From contig JAIEQG010000041.1 of NCBI GenBank assembly GCA_019747905.1, positions 1-64,000 of the forward strand: a stretch of DNA of 64,000 bases. Reading direction: 5' to 3'. This document shows positions 1 to 8,319 of this stretch, one piece after another (the stretch's first letter is position 1; the number at the start of each line of letters is the position of its first letter). The position numbers were made by a program, and so were the translations under genes. The notes beneath the pieces were generated by a model. The model searched no databases, was not told the origin of the DNA, and saw nothing but the letters and a program-made list of their open reading frames with translations. Origin of the DNA: Burkholderiales bacterium (lineage in GTDB: Bacteria > Pseudomonadota > Gammaproteobacteria > Burkholderiales > Ga0077523).

Positions 1-290
1 TGCATGCAGTAACCCGATGCGTCCCAGGTTCCATTCGACCGGGCATCGATCATTCCTACGCAGTCGACGCGCGTCTGATTCCAGGGGGATGATTTGTCCT
101 CGTGCGCCGCGACACCGTTCCAACGCGCCAGGAGCACCGAGTGCCCCTTCTCCATCTCGACAGCACCGGCCGGGTCCGCGATGAAGTAGATCGGACCTGA
201 CACACTGATACGCTCGGCTGCCTCCGATGCAAGGGACATCGCTGACATCACGAGCACCAGCCACGCCATGCTGAATCGATTGATCATCAT
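1..290 (-). CDS. Partial hypothetical secreted protein (C-terminus beyond left edge)
   Basis: The frame is open from an ATG at 290 to the window edge, giving about 96 residues. The start has a good AGGAG Shine-Dalgarno at 296-300, and a second ATG follows directly at 287. The N-terminus (MMINRF, then a hydrophobic run AWLVLVMSAMSLASEA) looks like a cleavable signal peptide, so the product is probably periplasmic or secreted. The visible mature part contains two cysteines (VDCVG and SGYC) that could form a disulfide. I do not recognise a family. It lies downstream of the BTAD regulator on the same strand, behind a set of direct repeats (399-463) that look like an activator site, so regulation by that protein is plausible. 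Confidence 0.6.
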   Translation of the reverse strand, partial: MMINRFSMAWLVLVMSAMSLASEAAERISVSGPIYFIADPAGAVEMEKGHSVLLARWNGVAAHEDKSSPWNQTRVDCVGMIDARSNGTWDASGYCM

Positions 291-398
291 CCGCTCTCCT
301 GTGGTGTAGGACCGCACGCCTGGGTATCCACGTCTGCGGTCCATGGTCATGCCTCGCGGCACCAGCGACGCGGCTCTGGGTCGACCGCGCACGAATCC

Positions 399-463
399 AC
401 CTTAGGACCGGGCTTCCTACAGCAACCCTACGCGTGCGGCAGTAGCCCTACGGATGCCCTACG
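399..463 (-). promoter_or_regulatory. Putative SARP/BTAD-type operator and promoter (11-bp spaced direct repeats)
   Basis: Read on the minus strand, CGTAGGG occurs at 463-457, 452-446 and 432-426, and a variant GTAGGAA at 420-414. The spacings are 11, 20 and 11 bp. A possible -10 box, TAAGGT, lies at 404-399, nine bases after the last repeat. SARP-family activators are known to bind heptamer direct repeats spaced 11 or 22 bp, with the last repeat about 8 bp from the -10. The site lies between the BTAD regulator gene and the small secreted-protein gene starting at 290. The repeats are seen directly; the function is inferred. Confidence 0.45.
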
Positions 464-560
464 GATGGAGGAAATCGCTCGCGGCACTGAAGCAGGTGCA
501 TGCGCTGAGCGAACGGTCGCCGCTCAACGCGCGCCATGGCCGACGCGCACCTGCCGACCG

Positions 561-3500
561 CTACGACAAGCGGTCGAGTCGCGAACTGCGCAAGAGCTGC
601 ATGAGCTGCTCGCTCGTCACTGACGGACCGACTCCGAGCACCACGGAAAGCGTCTGCCGCAGGCGGCGGTATGCAGCCATGCCTTCCGCATGCCTGCCCA
701 TGGCCGCATGGCAGCGCATCACCCCTTGGTAGAACTCCTCGGCAAGCTCGTCGGCATCGATTCCACGCCGATAGCATCCCAGGGCACCTTCCCAATCGCC
801 AGCAGATTCCAGGCGACCACCCAGCGCGGAGACCAGGCGTGCCAGAAGGTCGCGGAGCCGGAGGCGCATCACGACGGCGCCAGGATCGTCGGGATCAGCC
901 GGCAGGAAGCTGCCGCGATAGGATTCCAGCGCTCGCAGCCCTGTGTACAGCAACGCCTGCGGCGGTTCTTCCCCGCGCTCGATGGCTTCCACGTTGCGCG
1001 CGAATGCCCATGCGTCGACCCAGCACAGATCGCGGTTCAGTGTGACCTGCTCGTCACGTACGACAACTCGCTCTGCACTCCCGAGCAGCCGCCGCAGTCT
1101 CACCAGCGTGACATCGAGAGTCTTGCGTGCCGCATCGCCCTCATCATCGGGCCAGAGAGTATCGATGAGATGCGCGATCGCGATGGGTACGCCGCCGCCG
1201 ATGACAATCGCCCGCAGTAGCGCCAGGACCCTGCGCGGCGCTTTGCCGTTGAACTCCAGCTTCTGCCCGTCGCACCAGACTTCGAGCCGACCCAGCGTGA
1301 AGATCTTGACTGGCCACGGCCAATTCTCCGGGGCATCCGCGGGCGGCCTGACATTCAGGCGGCGGATCGTGTCACGGACATGGTCCGTTTCAATGCCCAA
1401 CCGCAGTGCTTCCGCCATCAACACGCCCGGTATGATCGAGGACCGCGCCATTTGCGGATACTGGAACCGCATCTGGCGTGCAAAAGTCAGAGCATCGGCT
1501 AGCAAGCGACGGCCTCGCTCGACGTCGCCATGTACGAGATCGACATAGGCCTCGAGCAAACGCGCTTCGCACTCGAAGAAGGCGAAGCATGTGCCGCCCA
1601 CCATGCGCCGCAGCTTCCCCAGAACACCGTGAAGACGCGCATGCTCCCCGAGCAAAGCGCAGCCGGTGGCCTCCAGCGCCGTGCCGATGATCTCCAGATA
1701 CAGTGCGCCCGTGGCCGCGGCACTGGTGGTCTTCTGCGCCCCGCTATCAGCCACCATGCGATGGTTTCCTGCGGCCCCCTCCACGTGCGCGTATCCGTGG
1801 GCGACATTGTCCATGTCCGTCGGCCGCCCAGGGTCAGCAGCTGCGACTATCATTTCGAGGCACCGGCGTGCGGAGCGCTGATCTCCGAGCATCATGTACG
1901 CGACGATCTGGTGGCTCGCGATCAATAGCGGCGCCCCCCCGACGCCCCGCAGGCCAAACGTCTCCCTGACGCGCATCGCCCGATCGAGAGCATCCAGTCC
2001 AGTGCGGTAGTGACCGGTCAGGTAGTAGTAGTACCCGAGCCGCATGTGGCTCCACAGGCGAGTGAGCGGTGTCAAATCGGGGTGCTCGATCAATGGCTCG
2101 ATACAAAGGACGGCGCGCCGGCCCCGTTCGACGTCGCAGGCGAGATTGCAGTACCCCAGCAGGACCATCGCGGTCGAGGCCTTGCTATTGACATCCATGT
2201 CCTCGTCGAGCATTTCCGTGACGCGGGCAACGGTCCGGCCGAGGAGCTTGTGGCCCGGCATGACGTACATGGTTCCCAACAGCAGACTGTTGTAGACCTT
2301 CCACTCGGAGTGAAAGCTCCCGGAGAAGTTGAGGCGGTCGAGCAGCGGCTCCAGCGTATCGACCCAGCGCCGCATGGGCCTGAAGTCGGCCCACTCCAGG
2401 AAGTAGCTCTCGATCATGCCCGCAGCCGCCAGCGCCTGGGCCATCGAATCGCCGTCGGCGGCAAACTGCCCGAAGGCCCGCTCAAGGTGGGCTCTCGCCT
2501 TCTTCTGGTCGAGCGGAATCAGCGATGTGCCCAACCAGTATCGCGACCAGGGGGCGCTTTCGAGAGTCGCCTCGGGCAGTGCGACGATCCAGTCGCGCAG
2601 CGTCTGAGCGCGCCCTTGCGCCAGCAGCGCCCCGGCGTGGCGCTCGATGAGACGCTGGATCGCTGGCCAGTCTGCAACCTCACGAAAGACCTGGAACGCG
2701 TCATCGTGAGCGCCGCGAGCATCGAGCAGGCGCGCCGCCCGACGCTGCAACTCGCGCAGTGAGTCCGCCCCGAGAATGGCCACGGCCCGGCCCTGCAGGA
2801 ATGCACGGAACAGTGCGTGATACCAATAGGTCGGCTCGGAAGCAGAGCGGCGGTGCGTGAAGAGGTGCCGCCTGAACAAGTCCTCGAGAATCTCGGTCGA
2901 CTTCGCGTTTTCGGTCAGATCCCGTGCGAGAGATGCAGGAATCTGCGGCAGCACGGCCGTGGCGACCAGGAATTCCTGGGTCGAGCGCGGAAGGTGCTCG
3001 AAGATCTGTGCGGCGAAATACGAGAAAACCGACTCGCGCTCGATCGGTACACTCGCGGACGCGTTACCGCTCCTCCGATAACCTTCCAGCATGAGCGTCA
3101 GGCCTGCCGCCCAACCCCCGCTCTGCTCGTACAAGCGCGCGATCTCACCCGCATTCATCGCCGGCAACGGCGCCCTGACCATGGCGGTGGTTTCATCCAG
3201 GTTCAGCTTGAGATCGTCCCAACCTACGGTGAGCACATTCTCGTTGGCCATCAACCGGGTGTAGCAGTCCGGCGGATCGCGTCGACTGATCACCAGCAGC
3301 AACCTGTCAGCCGGAATCTCTGCAACAGCGTCGGCGACCAACGCATGAAAGGGATGCTGCGCATCCACCTCCTGGTAGTTGTCGAGCACGACCGCGGCAC
3401 CCTCCGGAAGCAGGCTGAACAACTCCCGACAAAAGCGCCTCGAGAACCCTGGAACATCGTGCGTGTACTCATGCGTCAGCAGGGGAAGCGTCTGCCGATC

Positions 3501-3779
3501 GTCGGGCATGAAAGGTCTGCTCGCCTCGCCGAGGTAGTAGAAGAACGTGGCAAGGTCGGCATCACCTGCGTCGACCTGGTACCAGATCCCCGGTACCTGA
3601 CGCTTGTCCAGCCACGTCGCTACCAACGTCGTTTTGCCGGCGCCCGGCGGCCCCACCACGCACACGGCCGACCTGCGCCCTCGGGCACGATCCAGGAGCG
3701 CAAACAGTCGATCGCGCTCCACCGCTTCGTGCAACCGGGGACGCATCAGCTTCGCGAGCGTGGGGGCAGGCCTGGTCAT
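561..3779 (-). CDS. MalT-like STAND ATPase transcriptional regulator with C-terminal winged helix and BTAD domain
   Basis: This is a large ATP-dependent regulator of about 1,072 residues. The N-terminus carries a P-loop (GPPGAGKTT, about residues 43-51) and a Walker B-like AAVVLDNYQEV near 130, as in STAND ATPases such as MalT. A long helical TPR-like middle follows. The last 260 residues begin with an OmpR/SARP-type winged helix (KIFTLGRLEVW, then LIDTLWPDDEGDAARKTL) and end in a bacterial transcriptional activator (BTAD) domain. The order is typical of proteins that sense a ligand through the TPR region and then bind DNA. The ATG at 3779 is preferred; an in-frame TTG at 3785 is possible. 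It is divergent from the aldo/keto reductase gene. Direct repeats downstream (399-463) may be its target. The inducer is unknown. Confidence 0.85.
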   Translation of the reverse strand: MTRPAPTLAKLMRPRLHEAVERDRLFALLDRARGRRSAVCVVGPPGAGKTTLVATWLDKRQVPGIWYQVDAGDADLATFFYYLGEASRPFMPDDRQTLPLLTHEYTHDVPGFSRRFCRELFSLLPEGAAVVLDNYQEVDAQHPFHALVADAVAEIPADRLLLVISRRDPPDCYTRLMANENVLTVGWDDLKLNLDETTAMVRAPLPAMNAGEIARLYEQSGGWAAGLTLMLEGYRRSGNASASVPIERESVFSYFAAQIFEHLPRSTQEFLVATAVLPQIPASLARDLTENAKSTEILEDLFRRHLFTHRRSASEPTYWYHALFRAFLQGRAVAILGADSLRELQRRAARLLDARGAHDDAFQVFREVADWPAIQRLIERHAGALLAQGRAQTLRDWIVALPEATLESAPWSRYWLGTSLIPLDQKKARAHLERAFGQFAADGDSMAQALAAAGMIESYFLEWADFRPMRRWVDTLEPLLDRLNFSGSFHSEWKVYNSLLLGTMYVMPGHKLLGRTVARVTEMLDEDMDVNSKASTAMVLLGYCNLACDVERGRRAVLCIEPLIEHPDLTPLTRLWSHMRLGYYYYLTGHYRTGLDALDRAMRVRETFGLRGVGGAPLLIASHQIVAYMMLGDQRSARRCLEMIVAAADPGRPTDMDNVAHGYAHVEGAAGNHRMVADSGAQKTTSAAATGALYLEIIGTALEATGCALLGEHARLHGVLGKLRRMVGGTCFAFFECEARLLEAYVDLVHGDVERGRRLLADALTFARQMRFQYPQMARSSIIPGVLMAEALRLGIETDHVRDTIRRLNVRPPADAPENWPWPVKIFTLGRLEVWCDGQKLEFNGKAPRRVLALLRAIVIGGGVPIAIAHLIDTLWPDDEGDAARKTLDVTLVRLRRLLGSAERVVVRDEQVTLNRDLCWVDAWAFARNVEAIERGEEPPQALLYTGLRALESYRGSFLPADPDDPGAVVMRLRLRDLLARLVSALGGRLESAGDWEGALGCYRRGIDADELAEEFYQGVMRCHAAMGRHAEGMAAYRRLRQTLSVVLGVGPSVTSEQLMQLLRSSRLDRLS

Positions 3780-3991
3780 GGGCAACCACCGAATCGCGTC
3801 TATTCGATGCAGACCCGGATGAGGATACCGGGACCGGCCTTACATATTACCTACAGAGACTCCCGGCGCGTAGCTTACTTCCCATCAGCGCGCCAGGCTG
3901 GATGAGTGGGGGTCTGCGTGCCGGTGCCGCCATGTCGTCACCCGCGAAACTGCGACAATCGACGCTCATCGGATTTCGCGGAGCGTTGAAG

Positions 3992-5026
3992 ATGGAATAC
4001 AGACCACTGGGCGGTTCAGGCTTCATGGTGCCGGCCTTGAGCCTGGGTACAGGTACATTCGGCGGCGGGAACGAGTTCTTCAAGTCCTGGGGCACCACCG
4101 ACGTAGCAGCAGCCACGCGCCTGGTGGACGTGTGCCTGGATGCCGGTCTCACCATGTTCGACTCCGCCGACGTCTACTCGGGCGGCCTCGCGGAGGAGAT
4201 TCTCGGGCAGGCGATCAAGGGCCGCCGCAATCAGCTGCTGATCTCGACCAAGGGATCGTTCCGGCTCGGCACCGGGCCGAACGACATCGGTTCGTCGCGC
4301 TTCCATCTGCAGCAGGCGGTCGACGCGAGCCTGCGGCGGCTCGGCACCGACTACATCGATCTGTACCAGTTGCACGGCTTCGATGCCAAGACGCCGATCG
4401 AGGAAGTGCTCGGAACGCTGGGCGACCTCGTGCGTGCCGGCAAGATCCGCTACATCGGCTGCTCGAACTTCTCGGGCTGGCATCTGATGAAATCGCTGGC
4501 GACCTCGGACCGCTACGGCTGGCCACGCTATGTCGCGCATCAGGCTTACTACAGTCTCGTCGGGCGCGACTATGAATGGGAACTGATGCCGCTCGCGCTC
4601 GACCAGAAGGTCGGTGCCGTGGTGTGGAGCCCGCTCGGTTGGGGGCGGCTCGGCGGCAAGATCCGGCGCGGCCAGCCACTGCCGGAAACGACGCGCCTGC
4701 AGAGCAAGATCTCCAACGACAAGGCGCCGCCGGTGCCGATCGAGCATGTCTACAAGGTCGTCGACGCGATCGATGCGGTTGCGAAGGAGACCGGCAAGAC
4801 GGTGCCGCAGATTGCACTCAACTGGTTGCTGCAACGGCCTTCGGTCGCGACGGTGATCGTTGGGGCGCGCAACGAGGAACAACTGAAGCAGAATCTGGGC
4901 GCCGTCGGTTGGAAACTGACTGCGGAACAAGTGGCGATGCTGGATGCCGCCAGCGAGACGACGCCAGCGTATCCGTACTGGCATCAGCGCAACGTCTACG
5001 GCGAGCGGAATCCGCCGCCGGTTTGA
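3992..5026 (+). CDS. Aldo/keto reductase
   Basis: The product is an NAD(P)H-dependent oxidoreductase of the aldo/keto reductase superfamily, 344 residues, of the Tas/YghZ-like soluble type. The catalytic tetrad is visible: Asp57 and Tyr62 in FDSADVYSGG, Lys87 in ISTKG and His128 in YQLHGFD. The C-terminal cofactor region is present (VATVIVGARNEEQL). The ATG at 3992 is chosen because GGAG lies eight bases upstream and the family motif EYRPLGGSG follows at once; an upstream in-frame ATG at 3902 would add 30 unconserved residues. It is divergent from the BTAD regulator with 212 bases between, so regulation by that protein is possible. The substrate cannot be inferred. Confidence 0.9.
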   Translation: MEYRPLGGSGFMVPALSLGTGTFGGGNEFFKSWGTTDVAAATRLVDVCLDAGLTMFDSADVYSGGLAEEILGQAIKGRRNQLLISTKGSFRLGTGPNDIGSSRFHLQQAVDASLRRLGTDYIDLYQLHGFDAKTPIEEVLGTLGDLVRAGKIRYIGCSNFSGWHLMKSLATSDRYGWPRYVAHQAYYSLVGRDYEWELMPLALDQKVGAVVWSPLGWGRLGGKIRRGQPLPETTRLQSKISNDKAPPVPIEHVYKVVDAIDAVAKETGKTVPQIALNWLLQRPSVATVIVGARNEEQLKQNLGAVGWKLTAEQVAMLDAASETTPAYPYWHQRNVYGERNPPPV

Positions 5027-5086
5027 GCGAACTCACGATCCGCGCCCCAGTGACCGAATGGCACGAGGCTGCGGCGGGCTGGATAA

Positions 5087-5113
5087 GAAAAGGCTGGGCG
5101 AATAGCCCAGCCT
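5087..5113 (-). terminator. Rho-independent terminator downstream of tRNA-Arg
   Basis: A perfect 9-bp stem (AGGCTGGGC / GCCCAGCCT, 5091-5099 and 5105-5113) with a five-base loop is followed on the minus strand by TTTTCTTA. It lies ten bases beyond the tRNA 3' end and fits as its terminator. Confidence 0.8.
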
Positions 5114-5123
5114 CATCACGGAT

Positions 5124-5200
5124 TGGCGCGCCCGACACGATTCGAACGTGCGACTTCTGCCTTCGGAGGGCAGCACTCTATCCAACTGAGCTACGGGCGC
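5124..5200 (-). tRNA. tRNA-Arg (anticodon CCG)
   Basis: A 77-nt cloverleaf can be folded by eye. The acceptor stem is GCGCCCG/CGGGCGC, the D arm starts at GCTC, the anticodon stem CTGCC/GGCAG encloses the loop CTCCGAA with anticodon CCG, the T loop is TTCGAAT, and a discriminator G plus encoded CCA end the gene at 5124. Anticodon CCG reads the arginine codon CGG. It closely resembles the proteobacterial argX type. No integrase or duplicated 3' end was seen beside it. Confidence 0.96.
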
Positions 5201-5274
5201 GCTGAGGCACGAAGTATAGCCTGTTGCCTTCCGGCCCTCCATTCGTGCGGCTTCCGGGGGCAGGGGCGGTCCCT

Positions 5275-5280
5275 TATAAT
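5275..5280 (+). promoter_or_regulatory. -10 box (TATAAT) upstream of the cytochrome c5 gene
   Basis: A consensus TATAAT lies 40 bases before the start at 5320. The -35 region is weak (TTCCGG at 5252-5257, 17-bp spacing). Confidence 0.5.
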
Positions 5281-5319
5281 TCAGCCCTTTCCGAAACCTG
5301 CCCAGCGCAGGAGGCCACC

Positions 5320-5835
5320 ATGACCGAAGAAATCCACGTCGAAGCCCACCAATCGTTCATCAAGACGCCGATGCAGCTCGTAGTCGTCATCGTGGCGTCG
5401 TTCCTGGTCCCGATCGCCATCATCGTCGCGATCTCGCAGTACGTGACCAGCGGCCTCGACACCAGCCCGTCGAATCCGCTGATGGCCGAAGACGCCGTGG
5501 CGAAGCGGATCAAACCGGCCGGCGAGGTGGTGCTGGGCGAGGCCCCGCCGCCCGCCCCGGCCCCTGCGCCAGGTGGTTCGGCGCCCGCTGGCCCGGTCGA
5601 CGGCAAAGCGGTGTACGAGAAGGCCTGTACCGCCTGTCATGGCGCCGGCATCATGAATTCGCCCAAGACCGGCGACAAGGCCGCGTGGGCACCGCGCATC
5701 GCCCAAGGCAAGTCGACGCTCTACGAGCACGCGATCAAGGGCATCCGCATGATGCCGGCCAAGGGCGGCAATGCGGCCCTGTCGGACAACGAAGTGAAAG
5801 CGGCCGTGGACTACCTGGTCGGTCTCGCAAAATAG
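5320..5835 (+). CDS. Membrane-anchored c5-type cytochrome c
   Basis: The product is an electron-transfer protein of 171 residues. An N-terminal transmembrane segment (about residues 19-40, LVVVIVASFLVPIAIIV) has no clear cleavage site and probably anchors it in the inner membrane. A Pro/Ala-rich linker (about 75-92) leads to a cytochrome c domain with one haem site, CTACH (Cys103, Cys106, His107), and a Met-rich stretch IRMMPAKGG that should give the axial Met. The C-terminus ends in the usual helix (AAVDYLVGLAK). The ATG at 5320 follows an AGGAGG ribosome site. It is a single-gene unit with its own -10 box and a strong terminator. Class I c5 cytochromes of this form serve respiratory oxidases in betaproteobacteria; the partner is not shown here. 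Confidence 0.9.
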   Translation: MTEEIHVEAHQSFIKTPMQLVVVIVASFLVPIAIIVAISQYVTSGLDTSPSNPLMAEDAVAKRIKPAGEVVLGEAPPPAPAPAPGGSAPAGPVDGKAVYEKACTACHGAGIMNSPKTGDKAAWAPRIAQGKSTLYEHAIKGIRMMPAKGGNAALSDNEVKAAVDYLVGLAK

Positions 5836-5853
5836 ACACGCCCGCACACAGGC

Positions 5854-5883
5854 AAGGCGCAGCCGTCCGCTGCGCCTTTTTTT
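5854..5883 (+). terminator. Rho-independent terminator after the cytochrome gene
   Basis: An 8-bp stem, GGCGCAGC (5856-5863) with GCTGCGCC (5869-5876), has a five-base loop and is followed by seven T residues (5877-5883). It separates the cytochrome gene from apaH. Confidence 0.9.
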
Positions 5884-5895
5884 CGTCCTGACGTC

Positions 5896-6702
5896 ATGGC
5901 CACCTACGCGATCGGCGATCTGCAGGGTTGCTTCGATCCGCTCGAGCGGCTGCTGGACGCGTGTTCATTCTCTGCGTCGCGCGATCGACTGTGGTTCGTC
6001 GGCGACCTGGTCAATCGGGGGCCGGCATCACTTGAAACGCTGCGCTTTGTACGCGATCTCGGGGATCGTGCCGTCGTCGTGCTCGGCAACCATGACCTGC
6101 ATCTGCTGGTCGCTGCCGCGGGCTTTGCCAAGATCCACCGTGGCGACACGCTCGACGACATCCTCGCAGCACCGGACCGCGACCAGCTGCTCGACTGGTT
6201 GCGCTCGTGTCCGCTGATGCACGTGGAAGACGAGTACGCGATGGTGCATGCGGGTCTCCTGCCGCAGTGGACCATCGAACAGTCGATGGAACTCGCGCAT
6301 GAGGCCGAAGCTGCGCTGCGCAGGAAGGATCCGACCAGGTTCTATCGCCACATGTACGGAAATCAACCGGCGCGCTGGGACGACGATCTGCAGGACTGGG
6401 ACCGGCTGCGCGTCATCGTCAACGCGATGACTCGGCTTCGCATCTGCACCGCCGATGGCGAGATGGAGTTCTCGCACAAGGGCGAGCTGGACGACATTCC
6501 TGCCGGTTACATGCCCTGGTTCGCCGTGCCGGGCCGCCGCAGCGCCACGCACACGGTGGTGTGCGGCCACTGGTCCGCGTTGGCGCTCAGGGTCGAACCG
6601 CAGCTTCTGGCGCTCGATACGGGCTGCGTGTGGGGTCGAGAGCTGGCGGCGGTGCGCCTGGAAGATCGGAAGCTGTACCGCGTTTCCTGCCGGGGGGTGT
6701 GA
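5896..6702 (+). CDS. apaH: Symmetrical bis(5'-nucleosyl)-tetraphosphatase
   Basis: ApaH hydrolyses Ap4A symmetrically to two ADP and can remove nucleoside-tetraphosphate caps from RNA. The 268-residue product has the usual family length and the calcineurin-like metallophosphatase motifs: GDLQGC at the extreme N-terminus, GDLVNRG, and GNHD, then VHAG. Its start lies just after the cytochrome terminator, so it is transcribed separately. Its last 116 bases overlap the 3' end of the convergent olsA-like gene. No base or codon oddity was noticed. Confidence 0.95.
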   Translation: MATYAIGDLQGCFDPLERLLDACSFSASRDRLWFVGDLVNRGPASLETLRFVRDLGDRAVVVLGNHDLHLLVAAAGFAKIHRGDTLDDILAAPDRDQLLDWLRSCPLMHVEDEYAMVHAGLLPQWTIEQSMELAHEAEAALRRKDPTRFYRHMYGNQPARWDDDLQDWDRLRVIVNAMTRLRICTADGEMEFSHKGELDDIPAGYMPWFAVPGRRSATHTVVCGHWSALALRVEPQLLALDTGCVWGRELAAVRLEDRKLYRVSCRGV

Positions 6703-7444
6703 GCGACAGCGCTTCGGCCACGAGGCGCGCCGTGTGCTCGGCCAGGTCGCGGCGGTGCTTGCCGGTCGCCGACACCGCGGGCAGGAAGTGGACTTCAGCG
6801 GTCAGTTCACGCTGCGACGCGATCAGCTTGAGCGAATCCCACAACGTGCGCTCCTGAACATAGGCGGGCGCGTTGTCGATACCGCCATCGGCAGTGACGT
6901 AACGCAGCGCCACAGGTACCGCCACACCTTGGGTCTGCACGATCGGTTGAAGCAGCGATGCGTGGAATGCTCTCACTTCGGTGCCGTCGGACGTGGTGCC
7001 TTCGGGAAACACGACCGCGCAATAGCCCTTGGCAAGGGCTTCGTTGACGGAATTGTTGATTCGAGCCGTGTCGTGCCGCCGCGCCCGCTCGACGAACAAC
7101 GTGCCCTGGCGTGCGATCAGCCAGCCCACCACCGGCCAGCGTCGGATCTCGGACTTCGCGACGAAACGCGACGGCACCTGGCTCGCGATGAGAAAGATGT
7201 CGAGCCACGACACATGATTCGAAAGGAGCATGGTCGGCGCGGTCCGCTTGACCGGAGGCGTGCCGTACACCTGCACGCGCACGGCCAGGATGCGCAGCAG
7301 CGTCTTCGACCAGCGGCGAAAGATGGCGAGCCGGCCGTTGCGGCCGACCAGGGGAAACACCACTGCCGAGGCCGCAAGGCCCACAGCCAAGTGGAGAAAC
7401 ATCCGGAAGATGCGGTAGTTTCGAGTGAGTGCGTCAGTGGTCAT
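6587..7444 (-). CDS. olsA: 1-acyl-glycerol-3-phosphate-type acyltransferase, probable lyso-ornithine lipid O-acyltransferase
   Basis: The 285-residue protein belongs to the PlsC/LPLAT family. The catalytic NHxxxxD is NHVSWLD (residues 76-82), the substrate block is VVFPEGTTS near 150-158, and a membrane-associated N-terminal hydrophobic segment is present. It begins inside the 3' end of olsB (11-nt overlap), so the two are one unit. OlsB makes lyso-ornithine lipid and OlsA adds the second acyl chain, so the context supports OlsA over the phosphatidic-acid enzyme PlsC, although dual activity is possible. The Pro/Arg-rich tail after residue 250 is not conserved in the family and overlaps apaH on the other strand. 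Confidence 0.85.
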   Translation of the reverse strand: MTTDALTRNYRIFRMFLHLAVGLAASAVVFPLVGRNGRLAIFRRWSKTLLRILAVRVQVYGTPPVKRTAPTMLLSNHVSWLDIFLIASQVPSRFVAKSEIRRWPVVGWLIARQGTLFVERARRHDTARINNSVNEALAKGYCAVVFPEGTTSDGTEVRAFHASLLQPIVQTQGVAVPVALRYVTADGGIDNAPAYVQERTLWDSLKLIASQRELTAEVHFLPAVSATGKHRRDLAEHTARLVAEALSLTPPGRKRGTASDLPGAPPPALDPTRSPYRAPEAAVRP

Positions 7445-8225
7445 GCTTCATGAAGTGCCGCGCGTACCGGCGGTCGAGCCGGGACATGGGCAACAGCATG
7501 AGCAGATCGGCGGTGTTGAAATCGGGGTCCCACGCGGGGTCGCCGCACACGTAGGCGCCGCAACGCACGTATCCCTTGATGAGCGGGGGGATCACCGCGT
7601 CGACTGCCCCCTCCAACCGCTCGAGCGGCAGGGGATGACGCGGGAACACCCGGTACTCGATCGGGCTCAGGCTGGATTGCCGGAGCCTATTGTAGATGCT
7701 GACCGCCCCGTGTCCACCGTCGGCCATGGAGACCGAGGCGCAGCCGATCATGTATTCGTAGTGGTGCGCTTGCATGAACTGCGCGAGGCCCTGCCAGAGC
7801 AGCGCGATGGTCGCCCCATTGCGGTGGTCCGGATGCACGCACGAACGACCCACTTCGACCGTGCGATCGCGCAGGTGATCGATCCGCGCGAGGTCGAACT
7901 CGTTGTCGGAATAGAACCCGCCCAGCGCACGCGCCTGCGCGCCCGGGAGGATGCGGTAGGTGCCTATGACTTCACCGTTGTCGTGCTCGCGCACGATCAG
8001 GTGCTCGCACCAGGGATCGAAGGCGTCGATGTCGACGCCGGTTTCGCGCGTGTCGAGCCGCGCACCCATTTCCTCCGCAAAGATGCGCCAGCGGAGTTTC
8101 TGCGCCTCGCGCACTTCGGCGTCGCCGCGCACCAGGTGCACGGACAATCCAACGCGCTCGCGTGCACGGACTTCGACTTCGTTTCTCAGCATGTACGCCC
8201 CCACCGTCGATGAGACGGCGCACAT
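7434..8225 (-). CDS. olsB: L-ornithine N(alpha)-acyltransferase (ornithine lipid synthesis)
   Basis: OlsB transfers a 3-hydroxyacyl group from acyl carrier protein to ornithine, the first step of the phosphorus-free ornithine membrane lipids. The 263-residue product is a GNAT-fold protein of this family: LRWRIFAEEMGARLD near residue 45, the central VEVGRSCVHPDHR block, and YMIGCASVSMADGG. The start is uncertain. The ATG at 8225 has no clear ribosome site; the ATG at 8192 (MLRNEVEV) is an alternative that removes 11 residues. It overlaps olsA downstream. Confidence 0.88.
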   Translation of the reverse strand: MCAVSSTVGAYMLRNEVEVRARERVGLSVHLVRGDAEVREAQKLRWRIFAEEMGARLDTRETGVDIDAFDPWCEHLIVREHDNGEVIGTYRILPGAQARALGGFYSDNEFDLARIDHLRDRTVEVGRSCVHPDHRNGATIALLWQGLAQFMQAHHYEYMIGCASVSMADGGHGAVSIYNRLRQSSLSPIEYRVFPRHPLPLERLEGAVDAVIPPLIKGYVRCGAYVCGDPAWDPDFNTADLLMLLPMSRLDRRYARHFMKHDH

Positions 8226-8319
8226 GGTCGTGACCGCTGGTGACAGCGGGGTTACGACGGATTGAAGTTTGTGTTAAATCAAGACGATGTGACGCACCTC
8301 GTCATCCTGCCGCACGGCG

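Noticed and set aside
5124-5200. Integration site at tRNA-Arg
   Set aside because: No integrase, no duplicated tRNA 3' end and only core genes on both sides.
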